Notes: generated by a model from the letters alone, not told the origin. A stretch of DNA of 64,000 bases from Algibacter sp045066735 (GCF_045066735.1 NZ_JBISHH010000005.1:96253-160252); one strand, 5' to 3'. Shown: positions 28,224-37,557, counted from the first letter of the stretch. Numbers and translations: made by a program.

Positions 28224-29642
28224 TTATTTACTATTTAAAATGCTATTCCAAGTTTCTGTACTAAAGCTAGAAGCTGGTAACCCTGCAGTATTAAACAGAC
28301 TACCTTCTATGTAGCTATTCCAACCATATCTAACATTTTTGGGACTTGCCACTTCATCATTCCAAACTTGTAATATTTCGCCTTTATTCAGAATTTTAGC
28401 TTCTGCTTTATAAAAAACGCCATCGGCTCCAGAAATCTCAAAATTATCTAAAATTTTACCTAAAGATGTTATGCCTCTAGGAGCTTCATCAAAACTTATT
28501 AATGCTTTGCCTCCCTCTATTATCATTGATTTATAAATAGGGCCAGAATGTGTTATACCTTCAATATTATAATCTTTTTTTAATGCCCAAAAAGCCAAAC
28601 GTTCTCCAACTTCTTTCTTTTTAGGAGGATGTATTCGTGTTTTGTAACCTATATCATTAATAACTGCCATTCCAGTATTTTGGACAGTTAACATGGTTTT
28701 TAACTGAGCCTGCTGAACACCAACCCAACCATCAATATTTTTAAATCCATAAGGAGCCAATTGCACAAAGTAGAAAGGAAAGTTTCCTTGTTTCCATTTG
28801 GTTCTCCAATTTTTAATCATTGCAGGAAATAACCTTGAGTATTGTTCGGGATTCCATCTATTGCCTTCTCCTTGATACCAAATTGCTCCTTTAATTCCAT
28901 AAGGTATTAATGGATGTATCATGCCGTTATATAAAACAGACGGTTGTTTTGTAGGTTCAACTATTTTAGATGCTTTATTAAACTCTGGAAACTCAATACT
29001 TAAAACCTCTTTTGATGTCCAAGCTTGTGCAGGTGTTCCTCCTACGCTACTAGAAATTAAACCTATTGGTATTCCCAAATTTTCTTGAAGCATTTTTCCG
29101 AAAAAATAACCAACAGCGCTAAATTTTGCTGAAGTTTTAGGATTGCATGTTTCCCAGTTCCCTTCCAAAACATCTAAAGGTGTATCACTAACAGCACTGT
29201 CAACAGTAAATAAGCGAAGGTTTAAATTAGTACTATTTAATATCGCATGGTTACTACCTTCTATATGCTGACCTGGACCACCTTCAAGTTTCATAGCCAT
29301 ATTAGACTGCCCCGTGCATAACCAAACCTCACCAACCAAAATATCTGTATATGTAATTTTATTAGAAGCTTGAATTATTAATTTAAATGGCCCTCCAGCA
29401 TCCATTGGTTTTAATTTCACACTCCAATCGCCTTTTTTATCGGCTCTAGTTTTTAGAACCTGACCAGCTATTGAAACTATAACCTCTTCATCTATATTAG
29501 ATTTTCCCCAAACAAGGTTTTCCTGATGTCTTTGTAAAACCATATGATCGCTAAAGATGTTTGGCAAACTCACTTGGGCATGAGATATAAATGCCATTAA
29601 AAAAATGGCTATTATTATTATTTTATACTTCTTAATTTTCAT
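28224..29642 (-). CDS. SASA-type (sialate O-acetylesterase-like) carbohydrate esterase
   Basis: This secreted SGNH-type esterase has 472 residues (Sec signal 1-22, ending SHAQ). An N-terminal beta domain (LPNIFSDHMVLQRHQENLVWG) precedes the catalytic part. The nucleophile motif is GEVWLCTGQSNMAM with Ser113. The oxyanion/acid regions appear as SSSVGGTPAQAWTS and GAIWYQGEGN, and the catalytic His region falls late (TRIHPPKKKEVGERLA). Family members remove O-acetyl groups from glycans. It has its own promoter with regulator half-sites at 29701 and 29722, so it may start a sub-operon down to 19079. This suggests the target polysaccharide is acetylated as well as sulfated. Confidence 0.9.
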   Translation of the reverse strand: MKIKKYKIIIIAIFLMAFISHAQVSLPNIFSDHMVLQRHQENLVWGKSNIDEEVIVSIAGQVLKTRADKKGDWSVKLKPMDAGGPFKLIIQASNKITYTDILVGEVWLCTGQSNMAMKLEGGPGQHIEGSNHAILNSTNLNLRLFTVDSAVSDTPLDVLEGNWETCNPKTSAKFSAVGYFFGKMLQENLGIPIGLISSSVGGTPAQAWTSKEVLSIEFPEFNKASKIVEPTKQPSVLYNGMIHPLIPYGIKGAIWYQGEGNRWNPEQYSRLFPAMIKNWRTKWKQGNFPFYFVQLAPYGFKNIDGWVGVQQAQLKTMLTVQNTGMAVINDIGYKTRIHPPKKKEVGERLAFWALKKDYNIEGITHSGPIYKSMIIEGGKALISFDEAPRGITSLGKILDNFEISGADGVFYKAEAKILNKGEILQVWNDEVASPKNVRYGWNSYIEGSLFNTAGLPASSFSTETWNSILNSK

Positions 29643-29665
29643 GAACTCTTATTATTTCCTTTGGT

Positions 29666-29673
29666 TAAAAGTA
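29666..29673 (-). promoter_or_regulatory. -7 box (TACTTTTA) of the esterase promoter
   Basis: On the - strand it reads TACTTTTA, one base off the Bacteroidota consensus TAnnTTTG. It starts 28 bases from the proximal half-site at 29701 and gives a predicted leader of about 17 bases. Confidence 0.5.
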
Positions 29674-29700
29674 TAATTATGTGGAGTAAATAAGGATACC

Positions 29701-29734
29701 GCAATCATCAATTAATATCACATATGATTTTAAT
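29701..29734 (+). promoter_or_regulatory. regulator half-site pair, esterase promoter
   Basis: The distal half-site ATATGATTTTAAT (29722-29734) is 21 bases from a degenerate proximal site GCAATCATCAATT (29701-29713). The same geometry occurs at four other promoters. The pair lies within a perfect 16-bp inverted repeat (29700-29715 and 29730-29745). Confidence 0.55.
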
Positions 29735-29871
29735 TGATGATTGCGACTTCTTGGTTAAAAACATTGAAATACTATAATTGATTTAAGCAACACAACAACG
29801 AAGTATTATTTAATCAATTAAATTTTAAAAAAACAACTAGTAAATCAATGCTAATAATATGCAACACGGTT

Positions 29872-31449
29872 TTAAAGTTTCTTTTTATCTTTCTTAATTC
29901 GGTCTTCTTCAGCCTTCCTTTCCGAATATGTGCCTATTAAAAATGGTTTTTTGTTAACAGCAAGAGTATTTCTATTAAATAAAACTTCATACTTTGGGTA
30001 ATCATTTCCTTGCATCATGTGCTTTACCATATAGTTATACTCCTTATCATATAACTTTCTCATAACGTTTAATCGCTTATTATAAACCTCATCATTTGCT
30101 AAATTATCAAACTCATATCTATCTTTTCCAATATGGAACAATTCTTCTGTAGGTTGCATCCTATCATCAGCATATTGCCAATAAATATATTTCCAGTCTT
30201 TGGTAACAACAGCCATTTCTTGAATTTCATCATTTCCCCACATATTTGTTAAAGTCAATGCTCTATTTTGATATTTTTTGGGTTTCCCAATGATACATTG
30301 TAACTTTTCACCATCCATGTTTTTTAGAGGTTTAATGCCTGCATATTCTAAAATTGTTGGAGCTAAATCAATATTACCCGTAATGCTCTCGATTACCATT
30401 CCTCGCTTTTCTTGAGGTTCTCTAGGATCGAATACAATTAATGGGGATTTTGAAGCTTCTTCATAAGGCAATACTTTACCTCCAAAATTATGTGCACCAC
30501 AACTATACCCGTTATCACTAGTAAAAATAATAATGGTATTACCGCTTAGTCCTTGCTCTTCTAAAGATTTACGAATCATTCCTAAAGCATAATCTACACC
30601 ATGAATTAACTGATTGTATTTTTTGATGGCATCTTGATAAGTTTCTTCGGAATCTCTCCAAAACGTATATTCGTTATATTGTCTACCTGATTTAGATTGT
30701 GGCGACAAATGCCCAGCTTTTTCTTTGCCGTAGTTAGGCGGTTTTTGATATGTTTTACCATTGTATACATAATCAAAATATTGATCTGGTTTAAAAGGCA
30801 AATGTGGAGCCTTAAAACTAATAGACATGCAAAATGGCTTTCCAGATTGTTTAGCTGTTTTTATAAAATCGTTCGCCCACGCACCATAAGCTCTTGTGCT
30901 ATGTGGATATTTTTCTGCATAGTGCGCAATAGATTGATTTTTTGCCGTTTGATAATCTGTTTGACCTGGTCCACCGCCCCAAACATCAAAGGCATCGCTT
31001 GGAATTGCCTTAATATTTTTATCATCCCAATCTGTACCTTCGGTTACTGCGAAACCAAACTTACCCGCAAACCCAGTAAAATAACCTGCTTCTTTTAAAA
31101 TTACGGGATACGATTTTAAAAATTTCTGTGGATGTAATGGTCCGTGTAAAAAGTTACACCCCGTTTTATACTCGTACATGCCAGTCATTACAGTTGCTCT
31201 ACTTGCCATGCAAATAGCCGTAGTGTTGTAATGGTTTTTAAACATCACGCCATCTTTGGCTAAATTATCCATGTTTGGTGTAACAACTTGATCATTTCCA
31301 TAACAACCTGTTGCAATACTTGTTTGATCATCGGATAATAAAAAAACAATATTTGGACGTTCTTGAGCTCCTATAGAAAGTATAAACCCCATTAAAAAAC
31401 TATAAAAAACAGAAGGTTTATGCCTCTTTATAACTTGAATTAATCTCAT
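29872..31449 (-). CDS. S1-type sulfatase, C-M-A-S-R motif
   Basis: This 525-residue sulfatase has a Sec signal (about 1-29, ending IGAQ). The metal site is IVFLLSDDQTSIATGCYG (Asp40, Asp41). The modification motif is C-M-A-S-R with Cys80 (TTAICMASRATVMTG): Ala replaces the usual Pro, a variant still accepted by known formylglycine-generating systems. Also present are FAGKFGFAV, SFKAPHLPFKP, FTSDNGYSCGAHNFGGK and YEEASKSPLIVFDP. The tail is rich in charged residues. It is the second gene of the short operon from 33019, 34 bp after the first. A 229-bp gap with a new promoter separates it from the esterase. Confidence 0.93.
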   Translation of the reverse strand: MRLIQVIKRHKPSVFYSFLMGFILSIGAQERPNIVFLLSDDQTSIATGCYGNDQVVTPNMDNLAKDGVMFKNHYNTTAICMASRATVMTGMYEYKTGCNFLHGPLHPQKFLKSYPVILKEAGYFTGFAGKFGFAVTEGTDWDDKNIKAIPSDAFDVWGGGPGQTDYQTAKNQSIAHYAEKYPHSTRAYGAWANDFIKTAKQSGKPFCMSISFKAPHLPFKPDQYFDYVYNGKTYQKPPNYGKEKAGHLSPQSKSGRQYNEYTFWRDSEETYQDAIKKYNQLIHGVDYALGMIRKSLEEQGLSGNTIIIFTSDNGYSCGAHNFGGKVLPYEEASKSPLIVFDPREPQEKRGMVIESITGNIDLAPTILEYAGIKPLKNMDGEKLQCIIGKPKKYQNRALTLTNMWGNDEIQEMAVVTKDWKYIYWQYADDRMQPTEELFHIGKDRYEFDNLANDEVYNKRLNVMRKLYDKEYNYMVKHMMQGNDYPKYEVLFNRNTLAVNKKPFLIGTYSERKAEEDRIKKDKKKL

Positions 31450-31483
31450 ATGTTTACATTTTAAATACTACAATTTCTATACA

Positions 31484-33019
31484 CTAATAATCTACCAAAG
31501 AGGTTTTATTTTCAATAGCATTATTAAATAACCTAAACAGGTCGTTTACTTTAGTTTTGTATTTTTTATTATGAATTAAATTAAACCGTTCATCTTCTGT
31601 TAGATTCGTGTTTAAATCGAATAGAGCTACAGGTGTTTTGGTTTTATCGGTTTTATCTTTTTTATCATATTGTACAATAAGTTTCCAACCATCCTTAATA
31701 ATGGTTCTTTCTTTTCTACTTCCTCCTTGCACTATTAAAAAGTCACGTTCTGCAATGTGCTTATTTTTTTTATTTGTTATTATTGGTTCTAAATTAAAAG
31801 AGTCTTGAAAATCTTCATTTTGATTTGTAATACTCGCTAATGTTGCCATTATATCCAATCCTAAAACGGGCTTTGACGATTTTAGTTGAGACTTAACTTT
31901 TTCTGGCCAAGCCACAATAAATGGAACTCTGTGCCCGCCTTCATAAGGATCATTTTTTGCACCTCTATAAATATCGCTAGGCTCGTGATGGGCATTCCAG
32001 GTATTTCCATCCACATGTAATCCACCATTATCGGAAGTAAAAATAAATACTGTGTTCTCGTAAATACCCTGTTTTTTCAGTTCATCTACCATCATACCGA
32101 CTTGTACGTCTAACTCTTTTATCATATCCATATGCTTAGAAGGTGTAGTACCAGCGATTTTTATTCCGTTTAATTCATCTATTGGCGCATGTGGTGTATG
32201 TACTGCTTGAGAGCAATAATACATAAAGAAAGGTTGCTTACTTTTTGCATAAGCCTTAATGTAATCGACGGCCTTATTTGCCAATAGTGGCCCTATATCT
32301 TTAGGATTCCAATTAGAATCTCCTAAGCCTTCCTTTTTCTCCAATTCCAAACCTAATCGTTCCATGAATATCTTATCCACAAACCCTATTTCTGAATCTT
32401 TCTTTAGAGGAAACCACTTGCTGTTTTCAAAAGCTAAATACGGTACGCTTTGAATACCCGCAGGTAAACAAAAACTATAATCGAAGCCTAAAGACTCCGG
32501 ACCACCCGATATAATTTTAGATAAATCCACATTAATACTTGGTTTCCCTCTATTTTCTACAAATATTTCGTTCGGATCATCTTTTTTCGCGAAACTTGTG
32601 CCTAAGTGCCATTTTCCTAGAAAAGCGGTTTTATAATTTGCTTGTTTCATTAATCGTCCTAAGGTTAATTGATTTGGCTCAATAGCCGATTTATTATAAG
32701 CCCCCCAGACACCCCATGGCGCAGAACTTCGATAACAACTTTGCCCCGTCATTATTGCATATCTTGATGTTGCACAAAGCGCAGCTGGTGCATGAGCATT
32801 TGTAAACATTACCCCTTGTTCTGATAGCTTATCTATGTTTGGCGTTTCTAAAACAATTTGTCCTTTACTCAACCTTCGGTAAGATGAAATATCACCAACA
32901 CCAATATCGTCAGCAAGAACCACTATAATATTTGGAGATTTTGAATTTTGTGCTTGAGCATTTATAGCTATAGTAAGCAGAACAGGTAATAAAATAGATT
33001 GTCCGATTAATTTTCTCAT
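31484..33019 (-). CDS. S1-type sulfatase, non-canonical C-A-T-S-R motif
   Basis: This 511-residue sulfatase has a Sec signal (1-24, ending AQAQ). The metal site is IIVVLADDIGVGDISSY (Asp37, Asp38). The residue to be modified is Cys82 in PAALCATSRYAIMTGQ, i.e. C-A-T-S-R, in which Thr takes the Pro/Ala position. Also present are FLGKWHLGTSF, QAVHTPHAPI, FTSDNGGLHVDGNTWN and YEGGHRVPFIVAWP. It is the first gene of the - strand sulfatase operon. The predicted start site lies about 112 bases upstream, a much longer leader than at the other four promoters of the locus. Confidence 0.93.
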   Translation of the reverse strand: MRKLIGQSILLPVLLTIAINAQAQNSKSPNIIVVLADDIGVGDISSYRRLSKGQIVLETPNIDKLSEQGVMFTNAHAPAALCATSRYAIMTGQSCYRSSAPWGVWGAYNKSAIEPNQLTLGRLMKQANYKTAFLGKWHLGTSFAKKDDPNEIFVENRGKPSINVDLSKIISGGPESLGFDYSFCLPAGIQSVPYLAFENSKWFPLKKDSEIGFVDKIFMERLGLELEKKEGLGDSNWNPKDIGPLLANKAVDYIKAYAKSKQPFFMYYCSQAVHTPHAPIDELNGIKIAGTTPSKHMDMIKELDVQVGMMVDELKKQGIYENTVFIFTSDNGGLHVDGNTWNAHHEPSDIYRGAKNDPYEGGHRVPFIVAWPEKVKSQLKSSKPVLGLDIMATLASITNQNEDFQDSFNLEPIITNKKNKHIAERDFLIVQGGSRKERTIIKDGWKLIVQYDKKDKTDKTKTPVALFDLNTNLTEDERFNLIHNKKYKTKVNDLFRLFNNAIENKTSLVDY

Positions 33020-33137
33020 TATGTTTTTTTTAAGTTACAATACTACTTGTTAGCAGATATTTAATATTCTTTCACTATATAAAACCCACTTAGAAAAGCA
33101 GATACATAGCATTTATCTGGAACTGTAATTTGTAAAA

Positions 33138-33145
33138 CAAATATA
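33138..33145 (-). promoter_or_regulatory. -7 box (TATATTTG) of the sulfatase operon
   Basis: On the - strand it is TATATTTG, an exact match to TAnnTTTG. It begins 28 bases from the proximal half-site at 33173. Confidence 0.6.
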
Positions 33146-33172
33146 ATGTTGCTCTTGAGTGGTAAAAACACC

Positions 33173-33206
33173 AAACTGAATGATTCATGCTACATATGAT
33201 TTTGAT
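33173..33206 (+). promoter_or_regulatory. regulator half-site pair, sulfatase operon
   Basis: The distal site ATATGATTTTGAT (33194-33206) is a near copy of the esterase distal site. The proximal position 21 bases nearer the gene (AAACTGAATGATT, 33173-33185) is degenerate. The orientation is opposite to transcription, as in the other four promoters. Confidence 0.55.
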
Positions 33207-33331
33207 AAGGCTTTTTTTAGACTAAGAACGCTCCCAACGTTAATTAGAAACATAAATAACCAGCATAAATTATTATTTATTTAGCGATGAGATTAGAATA
33301 GAAAAACACATTAATTACTTTATGACGCCAA

Positions 33332-33365
33332 ACACAGATCATATGTAGTGTTATTGAAAACATAT
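33332..33365 (-). promoter_or_regulatory. regulator half-site pair, propeller-protein promoter
   Basis: On the - strand the two sites are ATATGTTTTCAAT (33365 down to 33353) and ATATGATCTGTGT (33344 down to 33332), spaced 21 bases. The proximal site starts 61 bases before the ATG. Confidence 0.65.
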
Positions 33366-33392
33366 AAATACGCACTTACCCTTGGATAGAAC

Positions 33393-33400
33393 TAGCTTTG
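33393..33400 (+). promoter_or_regulatory. -7 box (TAGCTTTG) of the propeller-protein gene
   Basis: This exact TAnnTTTG match starts 28 bases after the proximal half-site base 33365. The predicted leader is about 20 bases. Confidence 0.65.
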
Positions 33401-33425
33401 TAGAATACAACTAAATTAAACTAAA

Positions 33426-36400
33426 ATGAAAGCAAATATTAAAATAGTCTGTTTACTATTTCTACTTTTTCAAATCAATTTATATGCTCAATACGATTCA
33501 GGTTCTGGAACTTCTGAAGACCCATATATTATCAAAACAACAACCCAATTAGAACATTTATCAGCAAGTTCTGGCGATTGGAGTAAACACTTTAAGCTAG
33601 GCAATAATATAAACATGTCTGGCCAATCTTTTACACCAATAGGAAATTCTACAACATACTTTTCAGGGACTTTTGAAGGAAATAATTATATCATTTCTAA
33701 TTTAACTATTACTCCCAACGGAAACAATATTGGAACAGGCTTTATAGGTGCGTTAACCGGAAGTATAAATCGACTAGGTATTAACAACATAAGTATTACC
33801 GCTTCAGGTACCAATAACCGCATTGGCGGAATTGTTGGCTTTACGGAAGGTAATGCATCGGTAACACACTGCTATACAAAAGGAGGCGCCATTATCGCAA
33901 ATGGCTCTGGATGGCTAGGTGGAATTGTTGGCGTTATGATGGTAGGAGGCACGCAAAAAGTAGAAGATTGCTATAGTTCTACTGCAATAACTGCTAATTG
34001 GGGCTCAGGAGGTATTGTAGGTTCTATTCGCGGCCAGCATACCATTAACAGAGTTGCATTTTACGGATCAATAAGTGGAGCTAATCAAGCCATTACAACA
34101 GTACAAACCGGTAACTCACAAAAGGATGGTATTCCCCCAACAAATGCATATTACGCAGCATCTACTGGTGCTACTGATGCCCATGCAACAGCTTTAAACA
34201 CAGCACAATTACTAAACTCCGCTAGCTATAACACCTTTGATTTTAATAACATTTGGGAAATAGATAGTATGCTAAAATATGCCATTATCAAAAGCTCGAT
34301 AAGTGATCCTGAATTATCTTTTTTTGAAAAAATAAAAACAGAACGGATGACATCAGATCAAAATGTAGAATGGATAAACTTTGCTCCTGGTACATCTGGC
34401 TATTGCGAGGAGTTTTGGTGCCACCCAACAGACGTAAATGTTATGTTTAGCGGACCAGATATGCATGCTAGTTTTGGTACTTGGGACGGCGGACAAACTT
34501 GGCAAACCTTAAAAGACTATGATGGCTCCGGATTAGATATGAGACGCGTGATTGATATTCAATTTTCAACACAAAATCCAGATTATGGAATAGCTTTTTC
34601 TAGTAACCAAACCTCTACAAATACAAGAGGTGAAATCTATGAAACTAATGACAGAGGAAGAAGTTGGACTCCCGTTTCTAATATGGGCCTAGTACATTCA
34701 AAACTTGCTATTCACCCGACAAATGATAATATCTGGTTTTTAGGAGCCGGTGATTTTTGGAACGTAAAAAATGTACGTAGAAACCTAGCAAATCCTCACG
34801 GGCAAAAACAAAGTAGAGCTAGCTATGGATACGTTTGGAAAACAATAAATAAAGGCGCAACATGGACAAAAGTAGCTACAAACCTTTCTAATGATTTAGA
34901 CGTGGGACGAATTATATTCAACCCAAACAGTCCACAAAATATGATTATGGCAACTAGCCATGGTGTTTTTATAAGTAGTGACACTGGAGAAACGTGGATA
35001 GCTAGTTCAGCAGGTTTACCTAATAACTTACCGCGAGATTTAACATCTCATTTCGATGCTTCCACCGGAAATTTCACTTTATTTCTAGTAGAGCAAACTG
35101 TTTTTACTGCAAACGGTACAGCTATAAACTCTACTGGAGGTATTTATAAAAGTACAGATAACGGTGCAACTTGGATCAATATTACAGGTAATTTAGGCAT
35201 AGATTTTACAACAATTACAGATTGGTCGGCACGTGATCGCTACCATAGATCTTTAGGATATTGGTTTGGTATTGGTACAAATACTTCTAAATCGACATAC
35301 ACTACTTATCCATCTAATGTATTATCTGTATTTAACAGAATAGTTGTTAATCCTCTAAACAAAAATGAAATTTATATTTCTCAAAATACAAAGCACGACT
35401 ATGGTTTTGGCCCAGGTGATATTTGGAAAACAGAAAATGGAGGTGCCACTTGGTTTCCTTGTGCTAGAAACGGCGCATACTGGCTAAGCAATAGTAATAC
35501 CGGCTATTGGAATACCAAAACCGGTCTTAGCACAACAACTGCTAATATGGATTTCTCTCATGTACAAACAGAAATGGATGAACTTAAGGAAATTCAAGGT
35601 GCTCGAGCATTGGCCATTAATGCCAATGGTGATGTATTTACCGTTATAGCACAACAAACCTTTAGATCCAATAATAACGGGGATAGCTGGGAGCAAATTG
35701 ATGATTTTGAAACCAATACTGGTAGTAACAAATGGATAGGACGAGGTAACAATGCACTACCTGGTAGATTTATGTTACTTGAAACAGGCATGCAAGATCG
35801 TAAGTTACTATGCAGTGGCGAGCACGGCTTATGGCAAACCACAAATTTAGATGGTTGGTCCAATACAGAAGCAGTTGTGATAGAACAAATAGAAGGTCAA
35901 ACTTTTGATACTGGAGGTTATAAATCTGCACATTCAATATCTACAGTAGCCGTGCACCCTAATAACCCGAACACTATTTATACTTTAGTAGACCGCCAAA
36001 CTCACAGAGGAAAAGTACGCAAATCTACAGATGGTGGCCAGACTTGGACAAACATAGCAACCATTTTTGATGCGGATTCAAACATCTCTTCAAGTGTTGC
36101 ACATCAGCGTTCCTTTCTAATAGACCCCGTTACTCCCAATAATATGTATTTTATTGCAGTGAATCGAAATGTAAGAGGGGTTGGAGGAACTGGCCCAGGC
36201 CCTACTTTAACTCAAGGTGAATATGGAATTTACAGATCTAATGATGGAGGCTATACATGGTCTGTTAACAATCCTAACCCGCAATCTAATGCTAGCGTAA
36301 GTGAGATAGCTATGCATCCAGACAATCCTCAAACCATTTTTGCATCATTAAATTTTCCTGGAACATTATATAAATCTGTTGATGGTGCTGTAAATTGGAC

Positions 36401-37097
36401 ACAAATGAGTATTCCTTCTGAAATAGAGTCTATTAACGATATATTTATTGATAGAAATACTAAACACATGTTTCTTTCTGCAGGTTCACGTTCTGGAACT
36501 CTCAATGCCGGTGGTGTTTGGAGAAGTACTGATGACGGAGCCAATTGGGAACGTATTTTTGAAGCCCCTTTTATATGGCAAACAGAAACCTCTCCTGTAA
36601 ACGCAAATATTATTTTAATTTCTGCAGCGGCTCAAATTTATTCTATGATTGATAATTTTAAAAATCCGGGAGCCTACCTTTCTCTTGATGCAGGAGTTAC
36701 TTGGAAAAAAATTAATAAAGGCTTAGCACACGCCGACAGAATAGTCGATTTAAAACCAGACCCTTATGATCAAAATATTATTTGGTCTGCTGGTTGGGGC
36801 AGCGGTTGGTATAAAGCTAGTATCAATACCACTAGCCTATCTGCGGATGAGAACAGTATTGAATACAACAAGACCATCAAGATCTACCCAAACCCTGTTA
36901 AAACAGGTAGCTTTAAAATAGCTAATATTAAAGGTGATGCTAAATATTCTATTTGGAGCATTCAAGGAAAAAAAATACAAGAAGGAATAACTTCAAATAA
37001 TAAAATGATATTTGTTACGGGCTTAAATACAGGTCTTTATATTGTAAAAATTTCAACTTCAACAGAAATTTCAACTCTTAAAGTTTTAATTAATTAA
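33426..37097 (+). CDS. large T9SS-exported Asp-box (BNR/sortilin-like) propeller protein with GLUG-like N-terminus
   Basis: The protein has 1223 residues. A Sec signal (1-21, ending LYAQ) is followed by a beta-helix-like GLUG-type region (about 22-250: SGTSEDPYIIKTTTQLEHLS, then FSGTFEGNNYIISNLTI, and IGGIVGFTEG/LGGIVGVMM repeats). From about 350 to 1095 there are about twelve Asp-boxes of the SxDxGxTW type (WDGGQTWQT, NDRGRSWTP, TDNGATWIN, TENGGATWF, TDGGQTWTN, NDGGYTWSV, TDDGANWER, LDAGVTWKK). This suggests two seven-bladed propellers, as in GH74 or sortilin-like proteins. The end (about 1150-1223, IKIYPNPVKTGSFKI...) is a T9SS sorting domain, so it is surface or extracellular. It is the only large candidate depolymerase in the locus; the actual activity is unknown. 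Confidence 0.88.
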   Translation: MKANIKIVCLLFLLFQINLYAQYDSGSGTSEDPYIIKTTTQLEHLSASSGDWSKHFKLGNNINMSGQSFTPIGNSTTYFSGTFEGNNYIISNLTITPNGNNIGTGFIGALTGSINRLGINNISITASGTNNRIGGIVGFTEGNASVTHCYTKGGAIIANGSGWLGGIVGVMMVGGTQKVEDCYSSTAITANWGSGGIVGSIRGQHTINRVAFYGSISGANQAITTVQTGNSQKDGIPPTNAYYAASTGATDAHATALNTAQLLNSASYNTFDFNNIWEIDSMLKYAIIKSSISDPELSFFEKIKTERMTSDQNVEWINFAPGTSGYCEEFWCHPTDVNVMFSGPDMHASFGTWDGGQTWQTLKDYDGSGLDMRRVIDIQFSTQNPDYGIAFSSNQTSTNTRGEIYETNDRGRSWTPVSNMGLVHSKLAIHPTNDNIWFLGAGDFWNVKNVRRNLANPHGQKQSRASYGYVWKTINKGATWTKVATNLSNDLDVGRIIFNPNSPQNMIMATSHGVFISSDTGETWIASSAGLPNNLPRDLTSHFDASTGNFTLFLVEQTVFTANGTAINSTGGIYKSTDNGATWINITGNLGIDFTTITDWSARDRYHRSLGYWFGIGTNTSKSTYTTYPSNVLSVFNRIVVNPLNKNEIYISQNTKHDYGFGPGDIWKTENGGATWFPCARNGAYWLSNSNTGYWNTKTGLSTTTANMDFSHVQTEMDELKEIQGARALAINANGDVFTVIAQQTFRSNNNGDSWEQIDDFETNTGSNKWIGRGNNALPGRFMLLETGMQDRKLLCSGEHGLWQTTNLDGWSNTEAVVIEQIEGQTFDTGGYKSAHSISTVAVHPNNPNTIYTLVDRQTHRGKVRKSTDGGQTWTNIATIFDADSNISSSVAHQRSFLIDPVTPNNMYFIAVNRNVRGVGGTGPGPTLTQGEYGIYRSNDGGYTWSVNNPNPQSNASVSEIAMHPDNPQTIFASLNFPGTLYKSVDGAVNWTQMSIPSEIESINDIFIDRNTKHMFLSAGSRSGTLNAGGVWRSTDDGANWERIFEAPFIWQTETSPVNANIILISAAAQIYSMIDNFKNPGAYLSLDAGVTWKKINKGLAHADRIVDLKPDPYDQNIIWSAGWGSGWYKASINTTSLSADENSIEYNKTIKIYPNPVKTGSFKIANIKGDAKYSIWSIQGKKIQEGITSNNKMIFVTGLNTGLYIVKISTSTEISTLKVLIN

Positions 37098-37212
37098 ACT
37101 ATTTTAATTTCAGAACTATCCTTAACATTTATATCTCGAATCCTTCTGGTAAAAATAATTCATTCCAAATTAAAAGTGTCTGAATTATAGTGCATACACG
37201 CAATAATAAATA

Positions 37213-37246
37213 AAAAAAGTGCTCTCTACATTGAGGGCACTTTTTT
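37213..37246 (+). terminator. terminator of the propeller-protein gene
   Basis: AAAAAAGTGC and GCACTTTTTT pair, extended by a 4-bp CTC/GAG-type segment with one G-T, giving a 14-bp stem with a T run. Confidence 0.85.
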
Positions 37247-37500
37247 ATGTTCTGAAACCTAGTTTTTACTGATTGTCTGATAAAAACGAATTCTTAGTGA
37301 TTCAAAAGAATAATAGTAATATATCCTTTTCAATAATTCCGAAGACACAAGAATAAAGTTCAAAGCATATTACTATCAGCTTAATTTCAATACATAATCG
37401 ACTTTTTATAGAAGCTCCTAATATATCGATACTTCTAATAGTTTTTTAATTTTTTAAAGTTTCAGCAGAATATATCTAATCTTAAAAAAATTAAGCAAAA

Positions 37501-37535
37501 AAAAGCCAAACCAATTAAATATTGGTTTGGCTTTT
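37501..37535 (-). terminator. terminator of the SusC-SusD-SGBP operon
   Basis: The perfect 15-bp arms AAAAGCCAAACCAAT (37501-37515) and ATTGGTTTGGCTTTT (37521-37535) have a 5-base loop. The stem is flanked by A and T runs and sits 22 bases after the last stop codon. Confidence 0.88.
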
Positions 37536-37557
37536 TATAAAAACTAAAACTAAATTA

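Larger units (their letters stand above)
33020..33425. other. divergent regulatory spacer of the locus
   Basis: This 406-bp gap has no gene. It carries one promoter toward the sulfatases (half-sites 33173-33206, -7 box 33138-33145) and one toward the propeller protein (half-sites 33332-33365, -7 box 33393-33400). The 110-nt leader of the sulfatase transcript has no fold I recognise. Confidence 0.7.
37098..37557. other. convergent intergenic gap
   Basis: The 460-bp gap lies between the convergent propeller gene and the SusC-SusD-binding-protein operon. It has two terminators (37213 and 37501). The 250 bases between them show no reading frame or repeat that I can support. Confidence 0.6.

Noticed and set aside
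35484..35863. Overlapping - strand frames inside the propeller-protein gene
   Set aside because: They are antisense to a well-supported gene with repeated Asp-boxes and have no protein features.
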